From the NCBI GenBank assembly GCA_029990175.1, contig JARKIP010000065.1, forward strand, positions 10,296,501 to 10,360,500: a stretch of 64,000 bases of DNA. Direction: 5' to 3'. The translations under genes and the position numbers were made by a program. Shown here piece by piece: positions 11,108 through 21,254 of the stretch (the first letter of the stretch is position 1; the number at the start of each line of letters is the position of its first letter). A model generated the notes under the pieces. The model made no database searches. It was given only the letters and a program-made list of their open reading frames with translations, and was not told the origin of the DNA. Source of the stretch: Petunia secreta (lineage: Eukaryota; Streptophyta; Magnoliopsida; Solanales; Solanaceae).

Positions 11108-13340
11108 AATGATGATGATTATCACTAGAAATGACCCATTAGAATTGTAAAAGTGACAAATCATGCTCATTTCGCTTTAAAGGACCAAATATAGTTGGTA
11201 GACTAATTAGAGTGATAAATATTGACAATTATCAGTAGTGATGACCAACTGAGTGACAAGTGATGATCATCTATCGTAGGGTTGTTTTAAACAACCTATT
11301 GATGTTCGTCGCATTAAGCGGTCGTTCGGATCGCACAATTTTTAATGTTGCTATCTTCATCGTATGATGATCCATACATACACTTAGTTTCGAACATCAA
11401 TCAGATGTTTGTCACATTTTATGTGTCGTTCCGAGCGCCATGTTCAATTTTTTCTATCTTCATCATAATTTTTTACAATTAGAGTAGTTAGCGCGATAAA
11501 TTATGATGATTGTATGACTATAAGTGACCAATTATACTTGTAAGAGTGATAAACTCATCCACTTTCATCACAAAGACTTAGAGTAGTTTGTGTGACAATT
11601 GATGATCATTATAACTACAAATGACCCACTATACTTGTAAGAGTGACAAATGATGATCAATATGATAAGAAATGACCCACTATACTTGTTATAGGGAGAA
11701 ATTATGATCATTATGAGTAGAAATGACCCACTATACTTGTAAGAGTGACAAATGATGATCACTATCACTTAAATAACCAACTATACTTGTAAGAGTGACA
11801 AATAATGATCACTATCACTATAAATGTCAAACTATACTTGTTATAGAGAGAAATGATGATCATTATACGTACAAATGACCCACTATACTTGTAAAAGTGA
11901 CAAATGATGAGCAATATGATAAGAAATGACCCACTATACTTGTTATAGGGAGAAATGATGATCATTATACCTACAAATGACCCACTATACTTGTTAGAGT
12001 GAGAAATGATGATCATTATGAGTAGAAATGACCCACTATACTTGTAAGAGTGAGAAATGATTATCCATACATATACTCTAGTTTCGAACATCAACTAGAA
12101 GTTTGTCACATTTTGTGTGTCGTTCCGAGCGCCCTGTTCAATTTTTTCTATCTTCATCATACTTTTTCACAATTAGAGTAGTTAGCGTGACAAAATATGA
12201 TGATTATATGACTATAAGTGACCAATTATACTTGTAAGAGTGATAAATTCATCAAATTTCATCAGAAAGACCACTTAGAGTAGTTTGTGTGAGAAATGAT
12301 GATCATTATGAGTAGAAATGGCCAACTAGAGTTGTTAGAGTGACAAATGATGATCACTATGTTAAGAAATGACCCACTATAATTGTAAGAGTGACAAATG
12401 ATGATCACTAGCAACTATAAATGACCAACTATACATGTTAGAGTGAGAAATAATGATCATTGTAACTAGAAATGACCCACTATACTTGTTATAGGGAGAA
12501 ATGATGATCATTATACCTACAAATAACCCACTATACTTGTAAGAGTGACAAATGCTGATCAATATGATAAGAAATGACCCACTATACATGTTATATGGAG
12601 AAATGATGATCATTATACCTACAAATGACCCACTATACTTGTAAGAGTGACAAATGATGATCAATATGATAAGAAATGACCCACTATACTTGTAAGAGTG
12701 ACAAATGATGATCAATATGATAAGAAATGACCAACTATACTTGTTAGAGTGAGAAATGATGATCATTGTAACTAGAAATGACCCACTATACTTGTTAGAC
12801 TGATAAATGATGATCATTGTGACTAGAAATGGCCAATTAGAGTTGTAAGTGTGACAAATGATGATCAATATTATAAGAAATGACCCACTATACTTGTAAG
12901 AGCGACAAATGATGATCACTATCACTATAAATGACCAATTATAATTGTTATAAGGAGAAATGATGATCCATACATATTGTCTTGTTTCGAACATCTAATA
13001 GATATTTGTCACATTATATGTGATGTTCCGCGCGCAATGTTCTATTGTTTCTATCTTCATCAAACTTTCCACAGTTAGAGTAGTTAGAGTGACAAATGAT
13101 GATCATTATATCACTATAAGTGAGTGACCAATTATAATTTTAAGAGTGATAAATTCATAAACTTCCATCACAAAGAACACTTAGAGTAGCTAGACTTAGA
13201 ACTGATGATCATTCTTATTACAAATGGCCAATTACACTTGTAAAAATTACAAGTGATGATCATTGTCACATTATAATTAAAGGGCGATGATCATTATCAC
13301 TCTAAATTACCAAGTATACTTGTTAGAGTGACAAATGATT
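11108..13340 (+). repeat. 51-bp minisatellite with higher-order structure
   Basis: A unit such as GATGATCATTATNACTA plus AATGACCCACTATACTTGT recurs every 51 bases (for example at 11621, 11672 and 11723) across about 2.2 kb. Tandem stretches are separated by four copies of a different segment, starting near 11372, 12062, 12968 and 13342, that reads CCATACATA ... TTTCGAACATC ... TTTGTCACATTTTATGTG and contains the element-wide palindrome. Because 51 is a multiple of three, the minus strand shows long open frames with a 17-residue repeat. These are almost certainly not genes. Confidence 0.9.
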
Positions 13341-13603
13341 ATCCATCTATCTTTGTTGTTTCGAACATGTTGTTGATGTTTGTCACATGAACATCATGTT
13401 CGGAGCGCCATTTTCTGATGTTGCTATCTTCATCGTATTGTTTTTCAAAATATTCAGAATAGATAGCGATATGATTGAAACATGAAGTGAGTTGTGCGGA
13501 ACAACTTAGGGTACAATGGTAATTTACAGGACAAAATAACAATTTCAATTGAAATTTCTTGATCATTAGTACACAAAACATAACAATTGGAAATAAATAG
13601 AAC

Positions 13604-14017
13604 CTAAAGTATGAACCAACACTTGATCCAAGTAAAGAATATGAGAACAATTAGCACCAAAACTAGCAGTACCCCAATACCCAATTTTTTCTGCCACAAC
13701 CGTGCCTCTTTCCTTTCTTCTTCAACAGCTTTCAACTTCTTAAGTAGACCCCATATTACTCTCTTCGCTTGATCTGACATCTCTTCATCATGCCATCTAA
13801 AGTAGTTGCAGCCATTTGCCTACATAAAGAAAAGAAAATAAATACAACAAACAAATGACTATAAAAAAAAATAAACCCATCGCCTAACCTGACCATATTT
13901 TCATCCGTAAAACCTCCTTCCTGGGTTTAGTTGAGTCCACGATGTTGTTAACTTTTCATAATCTCCACATCGACAAAATGGTACTACACTGCTACTATTA
14001 ACAGATCTACTAGACAT
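13604..14017 (-). pseudogene. GRF zinc-finger protein with C-terminal membrane segment, two exons
   Basis: Exon 1 is 14017-13889 and exon 2 is 13819-13604; the GT at 13888 and AG at 13820 splice in phase. Exon 1 starts MSSRSV and has the GRF hallmark CRCG, TSWT and NPGRRF. Exon 2 gives GCNYFRWHDEE, the second half of the GRF zinc finger, then a coiled coil with many Lys and Glu, and a hydrophobic helix (GVLLVLVLIVLIFF) before the stop. GRF zinc fingers bind nucleic acid or nucleoprotein in known plant and animal proteins. Total length would be about 114 residues. A TGA at 13901-13903 falls exactly where the family has a zinc-binding Cys, one base from TGC or TGT, so this copy is disabled. The gene is easily missed because both exons are short. 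Confidence 0.75.
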
Positions 14018-14418
14018 TTTAACCTAGATGTTTGATTTAATTTTGTAAACTGGTTTTATAAATAATGAACGGATATATAATGTGTTGAGTGGTGTATTTT
14101 TATTACGGTTGGTAAATAAATATTGTTCACGCGCCCAATGTAATAATTTATCACGAGTTTGGGCTAGGAAATTCAAAAACGGCTATAATACCAATACACC
14201 TATCAGCTAGACTAGGTTGCAGGTAAGTAGCAGCTAGGTCGCAATGATGTTCGGAACATCTTTTCAAGGATACGTTACACGAATTCTACTTATATAGGCT
14301 GACGTTCGGAACCACACGTTCAAAATTTGAAATACACAAACGGCTACAATTCAAGCCGCTCAAATACCAATACATACACCAAACGGCTACAAACGTTTCA
14401 GTTGCCTCTCTTTACTTC

Positions 14419-14426
14419 TATAAATA
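14419..14426 (+). promoter_or_regulatory. TATA box of small gene copy 2
   Basis: TATAAATA followed by CCCAACA, 110 bases before the ATG at 14529. The sequence TATAAATACCCAACA recurs at 14834. Confidence 0.55.
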
Positions 14427-14528
14427 CCCAACAATTCAAAGCATTTCAATCCACATTCATTAACTTACAATTCAAAGCATTTCAATCCACATTAAACAAC
14501 TTACACTTCAAACCATTCATCATCAAAA

Positions 14529-14806
14529 ATGGCACGTCAACCAAGAACAAGAGGTGGCTCCACGGCCAGAGGAGCCTCCACATCGAGGCAAAACACAGCT
14601 GTTGCATTATCATTTTCAGACGAACCACAAACTGAAAGAGCTATGACATATTGGAACAACTAAGGGCAGAAATGTGGAGTTGGAAGTTCCAGTTTGAGGG
14701 CTTCCTATATGGCTACAGAAATGACGTCAAAAAGATGGCGAAGGAAATGCGAAGGATCAAAAGAATGCTCAAAGGGCTGCTAGCTGATAAGGCGATGCAT
14801 TCTTAA
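14529..14806 (+). pseudogene. Small basic coiled-coil protein, copy 2, frameshifted
   Basis: It starts MARQPRTRGG, close to the start of the gene at 14877. The first frame stops at 14661-14663 after 44 residues. The next frame continues with LEQLRAEMWSWKFQFEGF and ends RRIKRMLKGLLADK before the stop at 14804-14806, matching the 14877 gene along its length. One indel near 14640-14655 explains the break. The protein has no family I know; an Arg-rich start and a charged helical end could bind nucleic acid, which is inference only. Confidence 0.6.
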
Positions 14807-14833
14807 CAGACCCGTCGATTGCCACTTTACTCT

Positions 14834-14841
14834 TATAAATA
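14834..14841 (+). promoter_or_regulatory. TATA box of small gene copy 3
   Basis: TATAAATA followed by CCCAACA, 43 bases before the ATG at 14877; the same promoter core as the copy at 14419. Confidence 0.55.
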
Positions 14842-14876
14842 CCCAACAGTCACACATTGATTCCACATATTTCAAA

Positions 14877-15191
14877 ATGCCTCGTCGTCCAAGAACAAGG
14901 GGAGCACCGATAAGAAGAGCATCGAGTTCAAGATGGCCTAGAGTTCCTTCCTCGAGTTCACATTCAGATTCTGAAAATTCAAACTACGGCTTGGACCAGC
15001 TGTGGTATGAAGTGTGGGAATGTAAATTCAAATTCGAAGAATTCTTCCATGATTATAGAAGGGACATAAGAAGGATGAAGAGAATGCTTAAAGGGCTGCT
15101 TGTTGAAAAGGGAATTGATTATGTCCTGTACTTCACACCACCAGGAACACCACCTGAAGCACCACTACAAGCTCCGCAACATGCACCCTAA
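14877..15191 (+). CDS. Small basic coiled-coil protein, copy 3, intact
   Basis: An intact 104-residue ORF starting MPRRPRTRG. Residues 1-40 are Arg/Ser-rich. Residues 40-80 form a likely helix with LDQLWYEVWECKFKFEEFF and MKRMLKGLLVEK. The last 20 residues are Pro-rich. The neighbour at 14529 is a paralogue, 348 bases upstream start to start, and 10452 is a probable distant one. The shared TATA context and tandem position point to local duplication inside the MULE. Function unknown. That one copy stays open while its neighbours are broken could mean selection or chance. Confidence 0.6.
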   Translation: MPRRPRTRGAPIRRASSSRWPRVPSSSSHSDSENSNYGLDQLWYEVWECKFKFEEFFHDYRRDIRRMKRMLKGLLVEKGIDYVLYFTPPGTPPEAPLQAPQHAP

Positions 15192-15239
15192 GTTCAATTA
15201 TTTATGATTATTTTAGTTATAATTTTATATGTCAGTGGT

Positions 15240-15582
15240 TATATTAAGGAACGACTTATCGTTCCAGAACGAAGTAATATTGTTCCAGGGTAAGCTTAAT
15301 TAAATGTTGCAGATGTTTGGAACATCATATTGTTTTTCAGGAACAATAATACATCGTTCTAGAGCTTATGTAATAATCGTCTAAATTTTACTGTCATTTT
15401 CTGTTGAATGCTGAATAGCTGAACAATATATAAGAATGTTTGTTTTAATTGCGACTAATTAAGCTATCCTTTTAAGCACATCAAAAGCTTTTACTTGGCT
15501 AAGAAAATAAAAGTCATCCATACCTAATTACATAACCAAAATAAAAGTTAAAAGATTATCCAAATATTACATATTACCCAAA
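15240..15582. other. Convergent spacer between small gene and ULP1-like gene
   Basis: The 3' ends of a plus-strand and a minus-strand gene meet here. It holds several palindrome variants near 15256, 15282, 15314 and 15340 and no ORF of interest. Confidence 0.5.
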
Positions 15583-18500
15583 TCAAGGCTTTATTTTGCC
15601 GTCAAAAATACAAACGGCTAAACGTCGCCTCCACTGATCAGCCACATTGTCACAAATTTTGTCCATGAGGGTGTTTGTAATGAGATGCTCAATGTACATC
15701 AACGCGAACACTCCACAGGATTGCCCTATTAGATTTTTTGGACAACGCGATCTTGGCACTCTCTCAAACGACCACATGTCTCCTTCCATACACATCGGAT
15801 CCAAGTCTTTGAATAGCTTAGAAATTCTGACATAGATCGGGAACATGTAGAGAATGGGGACAATTATTGGCAAAAACTTTTCATCATCATTGCAACAATG
15901 ATTGCAATCATACACCCAAACCTTCACTTCAACCATGTCAAACACCACCAACACGTAGTGATTATCGTTGATGTTGAAGACGGCGAAGATCCTCTTAGCA
16001 CCAGCCCAACACCTACCCCCTGGGTAGGGTAGCTTTCTATGTGCATACTTCAGATAATCCTCATCAAACTGATATGCCTTCAATGCCTCATCAAGCGGTA
16101 TCTTATAATCTTGTGCCTCTTTTTCCAGTTGGTAGTAGCGTTTTTTCATGTTTGTCAAGAATGCCATATCCAAAATGAGGTCACTTTGATCGTAATGATC
16201 GGGGTAATTCAAATGCCTCTCACGCATCATTGTCATCACAGTTTCTACATACTGCATAACATATAAGAGACAAAAATAAATTGGAGTATAAGTGAGTGAA
16301 GGAAAGGTCTGTCTTTCCGAACATCATTCCATGTTCAGAACGACTGTGTGATGTTCTAGAAATATATGAGAAGCTAGAAATGCTTGAATTGTTCCAAGCA
16401 TAATAACGATGTTCTGAACTCAGTTAGTATGTTCCCTACAACAATGTGAAGTTCAGAAAATCATTCAAAAATAAACTTACAATGTCCCACAGCCACATAG
16501 TCTTGTTCATCAGATCTTTGAAATCTTGGTAATTTATCGGTAATCCAAGAAAAACATCTTTTTGTTTCTTCCTTTTTTTGATAAATGCGTTCAAAGCCAC
16601 CACTTTTTTCCGCTTCAATGGCTTGTAAATATCCACTGGAAGCCTCAGACCAACTTCTTCCTGCTTCTTCTTCTCTTCTGTTTGTGGTGATTTCATAGCC
16701 TTTGCAGGTTTTATCATCGTTTTTCTCTTTAACTGCTCAATCATCTCCTGCATGGCCGCCATCTCCATCTCCATGCCTTTACGCCAAGCGTTGCAATCTT
16801 TGCAATTGCAACTGCTACATTTGGAGATATCGAATCCATCACCACCAGAATAATCACCTTTGATTTGCTCAGAAGCCACAATATTTGTCTCATAAGGCAC
16901 GATCTATTACTCATAAGCCACCATATTTTTCTCATAAGCAGCAATCTTTTGATCATAAGCAACGATCTTTTGAACATAAGCCAAAATCTTTTGCTCCATT
17001 GCTTCCCTCCATCCGCTGCATTCATCACATTTGCAGCCTCTGCAATTGGAGCTCCTCTTCACTATACCAACTTCAGTGATACCAGCAACTTCAAACTCAC
17101 CGCCAACTTCATCACCATCAGCTTTATTCCCAATGTCAATATTTACATTTTGCAGGCCACCAATTCCCTCTTCATTGTATTCACCATCACTTCCAAACAT
17201 CATCGTTTCTGGGGCTTCCATAGCTTTAATTTCTATCACTTGTCTTGGAGGGGTTGCAGGATTGTTCTTGAAGATACAAATTGTAGTGCCACCAACAAGA
17301 CCAATGTTGTAAGCATCCTCAAACACTTTCTTGTGTCGTCCTCGGAGTCTTCAAATGGCACGAGGTCTAGAAAGTAATCCATGTCCAGCTCGTCATCAGT
17401 AGGAATGAGGAAAGGGTGAACAACTTGTTAATATATCCAACAACATTAAATAAATATCAACTAAATTTTAAAAATCTTTTAAAGTTGTTTGGAACAGAGT
17501 CATGTTGTTCGAAAACATCAAGAAGTGATGCTCCGAACATCGTTGACTGAAGCAGTTGACGGTTCTTCATGAAGATGTTCCAAACATCAATTAGAAATAT
17601 GTCAGCAAACACGAAGTTGTTCCAAACATTACATAACATATATGGAAAATGGAATACCTACACGAACATCATGTTGGTCAAACAACCCGTCCGTATCTCT
17701 TTCACAAATTTCAGTAAGCCTGTTTATGATCCTTGGCATTATTTTTTGTTTTGGAAAATCCTTTGGCCTCAAGGCAGGTATAGCTTTATGAGCCCAGGCG
17801 ATGAATGCCCATGGAAAGCCATAAAGATTGTAAGTCTGGCTTCCTTCTGAACGAGGTTCCATTGGCTTGATCAGATATTCCATTGTTAATTCAAAACTCA
17901 TCCTACCCCAAGGATAACGTTGGAATATCTCCAGATCGGCGGACAAGCACACCACCCATTCCTCTATTCCATATTCTGAATCCCTCGCAAAAAGAATAGT
18001 ATGAACAAACGAAGCCATGCACAGATTTAAATACCACTTCTTGGGACAAGTTCTAGAACATACCAACTCAAAAAAGTTACCAGACTTCACAGCTTGCTTT
18101 TTCTTCGGCTGTTTTTGTTTTTTGGGCTTATTGAACTTCCTCTTGGCGGGTGAAGGTGAGGGTGAGGGTAACTCCTCCATCTTTTTCTTCCCCTTCCGCT
18201 TCCCACTACCCTTCTCCTTCTCCTCCTTTTCCTTCTTCTCTTTCTCCTTATTTTCCTTTATCTCTTTCTCCTTCTCCTTCCTCTTTTCTCCTTGAAATAA
18301 TCAACAACAAACTTCCACAATTCCTTCCCCTTTTCATTCATTTTTTCAATGTACTGTTTACTTGGATAGGCACCACAGTTTAGCCCTGTCATTAGTGCAA
18401 ACTCGGATAGGCCAAAACGTGATGGCAATCCATTGAAGGATATCCAAACCTCTTTCTGCTTCTTGCAAATAATCCTTCGCATGAGGAGGTTATGCACCAA

Positions 18501-19696
18501 CTTGGTGCCAAACAGTGGATATTCCGATAATTGCAAGAAAGGACCGAAACAACTATAACAAAATCCTCTTCTCACCTGCAATTTTTTCAGAACCTCCTTG
18601 AACTGTATCATACCCCTAGCCAACGAAGAACGAACAGTAATCTTCCCACTAAAAGGTTCATTGTTGGTCAGGAAGGTATTGAAGAGACCTTCAACGTTAC
18701 TCTTGAAAGTAGCATGACCAACATCTTCATACTGCACATAATTTTAGCATAAAATTAATAAAATGAATCACAATGATAGTAAATCACATTAATATAAATG
18801 TTCGGAACATGTTATTCTGAGGTTCTAAATGACAGTAGCAATCGTCTGGAACATCACGTAACGTGTTCAGAACGAGAGCTACCAGCCTTAATGCTGATGT
18901 TGGGAACATATAAATTTCGTGTAGAACATCAACATTGGCGTTCCAAACAATACGAGTTTCAATTCAACTATCGCCTGGTCTTCCTCCTGTTTCAATCCAG
19001 ATGTTCCTTCAGCAGTTTCCTTCTCTTCACCTGCTTCCTCTTCAACATTTCCACCTGCATTATTTACAGCTTCCCCATCTATTTTAACTCTTTTTTCACG
19101 ATCCTTTAGAAAGTTGCTTTTTAAAATTACATCATCCGCCTCTCTTATACTTCTTTTACTGCTTCTTGGAATCTCCCATGTCTTATCTGCTTCCCCCTCT
19201 ACTTCTTCTCCTTTTTCTCTACTTAAATCATCAGCTTCTTCAGTTTTTTTACCACCATCTTCCTCTTCCTTTTCATGATCACCATCTTCCACTCCAGTCC
19301 TCAAAAAATCACTTTTTAATAGTTCATCTAAATCCACCCTTATTTCACCCTCATTTGCAGCCCTCTCCAAATCCTCCCTACCTTTACTTAGATCGTAACT
19401 TGGAGCTAGACTTTGGCTTTCCTCTTGTTTATCACCTTTGTTTCATGGACCTACTACTTCTCCTTGGCTATCGTCGTCACTCTCCACAACTAATTTTCTT
19501 TTAGTTGTTCTAGTTGTTCTTGGGCGTTTAGGAGTAGGTTCTAAATCTGTAGGAGTACGTTCCGAATCTGATGTAGTAGGCTTCTCAAGTTTCTTCTTCG
19601 GCGAAGGGCCCTTTCCTTTAGAAATTGCCTTCTTGGGAGTCTTTGTAGGCTGCTTCTTCTGCTCATCTATTTCTCAGTCTTAAATTTACTATTTTT
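15583..19696 (-). pseudogene. DUF1985-ULP1 cysteine protease gene, multi-exon, degenerate
   Basis: Resembles the ULP1/SENP-like (peptidase C48) genes carried by plant MULEs. Exons inferred on the minus strand: 19696-18954 (acidic, Lys-rich), 18731-17664 (DUF1985: FGTKLVHNLL, LSEFALMTGLNCG, then YNLYGFPWAFIAWAHKA), 17423-16481 (two CxxC clusters and heptads) and 16251-15583 (protease). The protease keeps a full His-Asp-Gln-Cys set: NHYVLVV, WVYDCN and GQSCGVF, at ORF residues 100, 117, 179 and 181 of the last exon frame counted from 16257. Lesions: a frameshift near 19665, a TGA near 19441, a frameshift near 18290 in a Lys/Glu-rich tract, a frameshift near 17327 and two adjacent stops, TAA TAG, around 16904-16909. 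Three introns of 222-240 bases all contain the dispersed palindrome. An upstream first exon beyond 19696 was not identified. Confidence 0.8.
16252..16480 (-). other. Last intron of the ULP1-like gene
   Basis: GT at 16480 and AG at 16252 on the minus strand join ...LWDI to YVETVM in frame. Its 229 bases carry six or more variants of the GTTCNGAAC palindrome (near 16316, 16335, 16358, 16390, 16410 and 16452). Confidence 0.7.
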
Positions 19697-20270
19697 CTGC
19701 AAAGCAAAACAAGGGGATACAAAATTTAGTTACAGAAAATCTTGAACATCCAATTAGATGTTTAGAACCTCAGCTACTATGGTGTTCGGAACATCAAGAC
19801 ACATAACAGCAATAACTTCAATTTGCAACTAAATAAAGCAGCGTTGGTTCCCAAAAAACCCTCAAATCGTCACAATTTAACCAAAAAATGTAAAAGCCTA
19901 AAAATTTCAGTTGAACATCAAAAATCCCCTTTGTAGTTCGGAACTACTCTGCCCATTAAAACACATAATGCCATTCAATTTCAACATAATATTACACCTT
20001 TTGTATAAAAACAAACACCCAAAGCATCGTTAATCACTGTCGATGAAAAAATTAAAGACAAAAACCTAGGTTCGATATTTACACCACAGTTTAAATGATA
20101 ATGACATTGTTTACCTTTTATATATAATACTTTGTTGTATTGCTGATCGGATTACTTGAAAATCAAAGAGAAGTTGGAGAGTATTTGGTTTAGATTTGGC
20201 GTGAAAAGGGAAATGAAGTGAAGTGAAGAAGTAGTTGAAAAGGCCACGCGGGGGAGGGGGGAGGGGGGGG
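19697..20270. other. Presumed 5' region of the ULP1-like gene and right part of the MULE
   Basis: Contains the last palindrome variants (19740, 19780, 19935), a splice acceptor for the gene to its left, and then a purine-rich tract. A first exon may lie here, but I could not place it. Confidence 0.4.
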
Positions 20271-20276
20271 GGAGGA
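20248..20276 (+). other. Long G-run, potential quadruplex
   Basis: GCGGGGGAGGGGGG is followed by A and a run of ten G. Four or more G-tracts with one-base loops satisfy the usual G-quadruplex pattern. It lies at the presumed right edge of the MULE. Confidence 0.6.
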
Positions 20277-20632
20277 GTTTAATGTATGTTGTTCTCAATG
20301 TTTGAAATTATTATTATGTATGTTTTAAGAAAAACTCTCAAGTTTTAAAAGTGTTAATTTGGTCCATGATTAGTGTTAATCAGACTTAAAAAAAAAATGG
20401 AAAAGAAAAGCAGAGGATCTTTTCTGCCAAAAAAGACTTGTGGAGTTCTGGAACGCCACATCTCACAATAATCTATAACATTAGTACTAATATATAAACT
20501 TCGTATGAGAGCTGCCTTCGGTTTCAAGACCCGGTTGAAATTTGACCCGTAGCCACATTTTTGAATGCTAATTAATGTTTAGCCTGTGCATATGTGACCT
20601 ATAGCCATATTTTAAATCGTTAATTAATAGAT

Positions 20633-20722
20633 AGTCTATATTTGCAACATATTTGAGAATAGCCTATGTTTGCAATATATTTGAGAAGGGCCTATGTTTG
20701 CTATATTTTTTAGAATACCCAT
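20633..20722 (+). repeat. Three-copy tandem repeat of about 30 bp
   Basis: The unit AGCCTATGTTTGCAATATAT plus TTGAGAA recurs three times with small changes. No coding capacity. Confidence 0.65.
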
Positions 20723-21254
20723 GTTGGATTGCAAATTCTTTTTAAAAGTAGCCAGTAGTAGTTTCTGAGTTGCAAGGAAAAGATATATTTTTTGTTTAAC
20801 TTTGACCAAAAAACAAAAAAGATCCAATGGACTAAAATTGGATAAATGTTAAGAAAATAGTTTTTCACATGAACCAGACAATCAAGTACACAAAAACCTA
20901 CGAAGATCATGATTAGCAAAGTGGACAATCAAATACATAAAAAATGGTAAAGTTCATGATTAGCTACTCCTTTAGTATGCGTATTTAGACTTCAACAAAT
21001 GATTATTTATTCTACATTTTGAACTAAAAGCTTAACTTTATTAAATAATGTTCTAAAATTTTTAGCGTAAAAGAAACTTTAAAAGAAATAGTTATTATAG
21101 TCAATATATATATATATTCCGCAGCGTCTTTCACTGCATCGCATGGGGAAGACGGGTGGATTATAGAGCTAGGGTAGAAATTTGTTCGTGATAAAAATGT
21201 AATATAGAAAATAAATAACTGCAATCACAAAACAAATAAAGAAAGACTTTTTGA

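Larger units (their letters stand above)
6150..20270. mobile_element. Composite Mutator-like element (ULP1-carrying MULE class)
   Basis: A block of about 14 kb unified by two things: its gene set and a recurring degenerate palindrome. The genes are a mudrA-type transposase (+), small coiled-coil ORFs (+), a GRF zinc finger (-) and a DUF1985/ULP1 protease (-). Plant MULEs that carry ULP-like genes are known (Kaonashi elements in Arabidopsis, CUMULE in melon). Variants of GTTCGGAAC occur from about 6.65 to 19.94 kb and thin out sharply outside. I could not identify terminal inverted repeats or a 9-bp target duplication by eye, so both ends are approximate; non-TIR MULEs exist. All major genes carry disabling mutations. 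Confidence 0.55.

Noticed and set aside
12377..12994. 205-codon minus-strand frame with 17-residue repeats, and its neighbours at 11568-11768 and 11765-12094
   Set aside because: Entirely explained by the 51-base minisatellite; hydrophobic low-complexity product, no start context, no family.
13901..13903. TGA read as selenocysteine in the GRF gene
   Set aside because: Flowering plants lack selenoprotein synthesis; a nonsense mutation of a Cys codon is simpler.
6060..20400. Terminal inverted repeats for the first MULE
   Set aside because: I compared 6060-6250 with the reverse complement of 20200-20400 and found no convincing long match; the element may be of the non-TIR type or its ends may be elsewhere.
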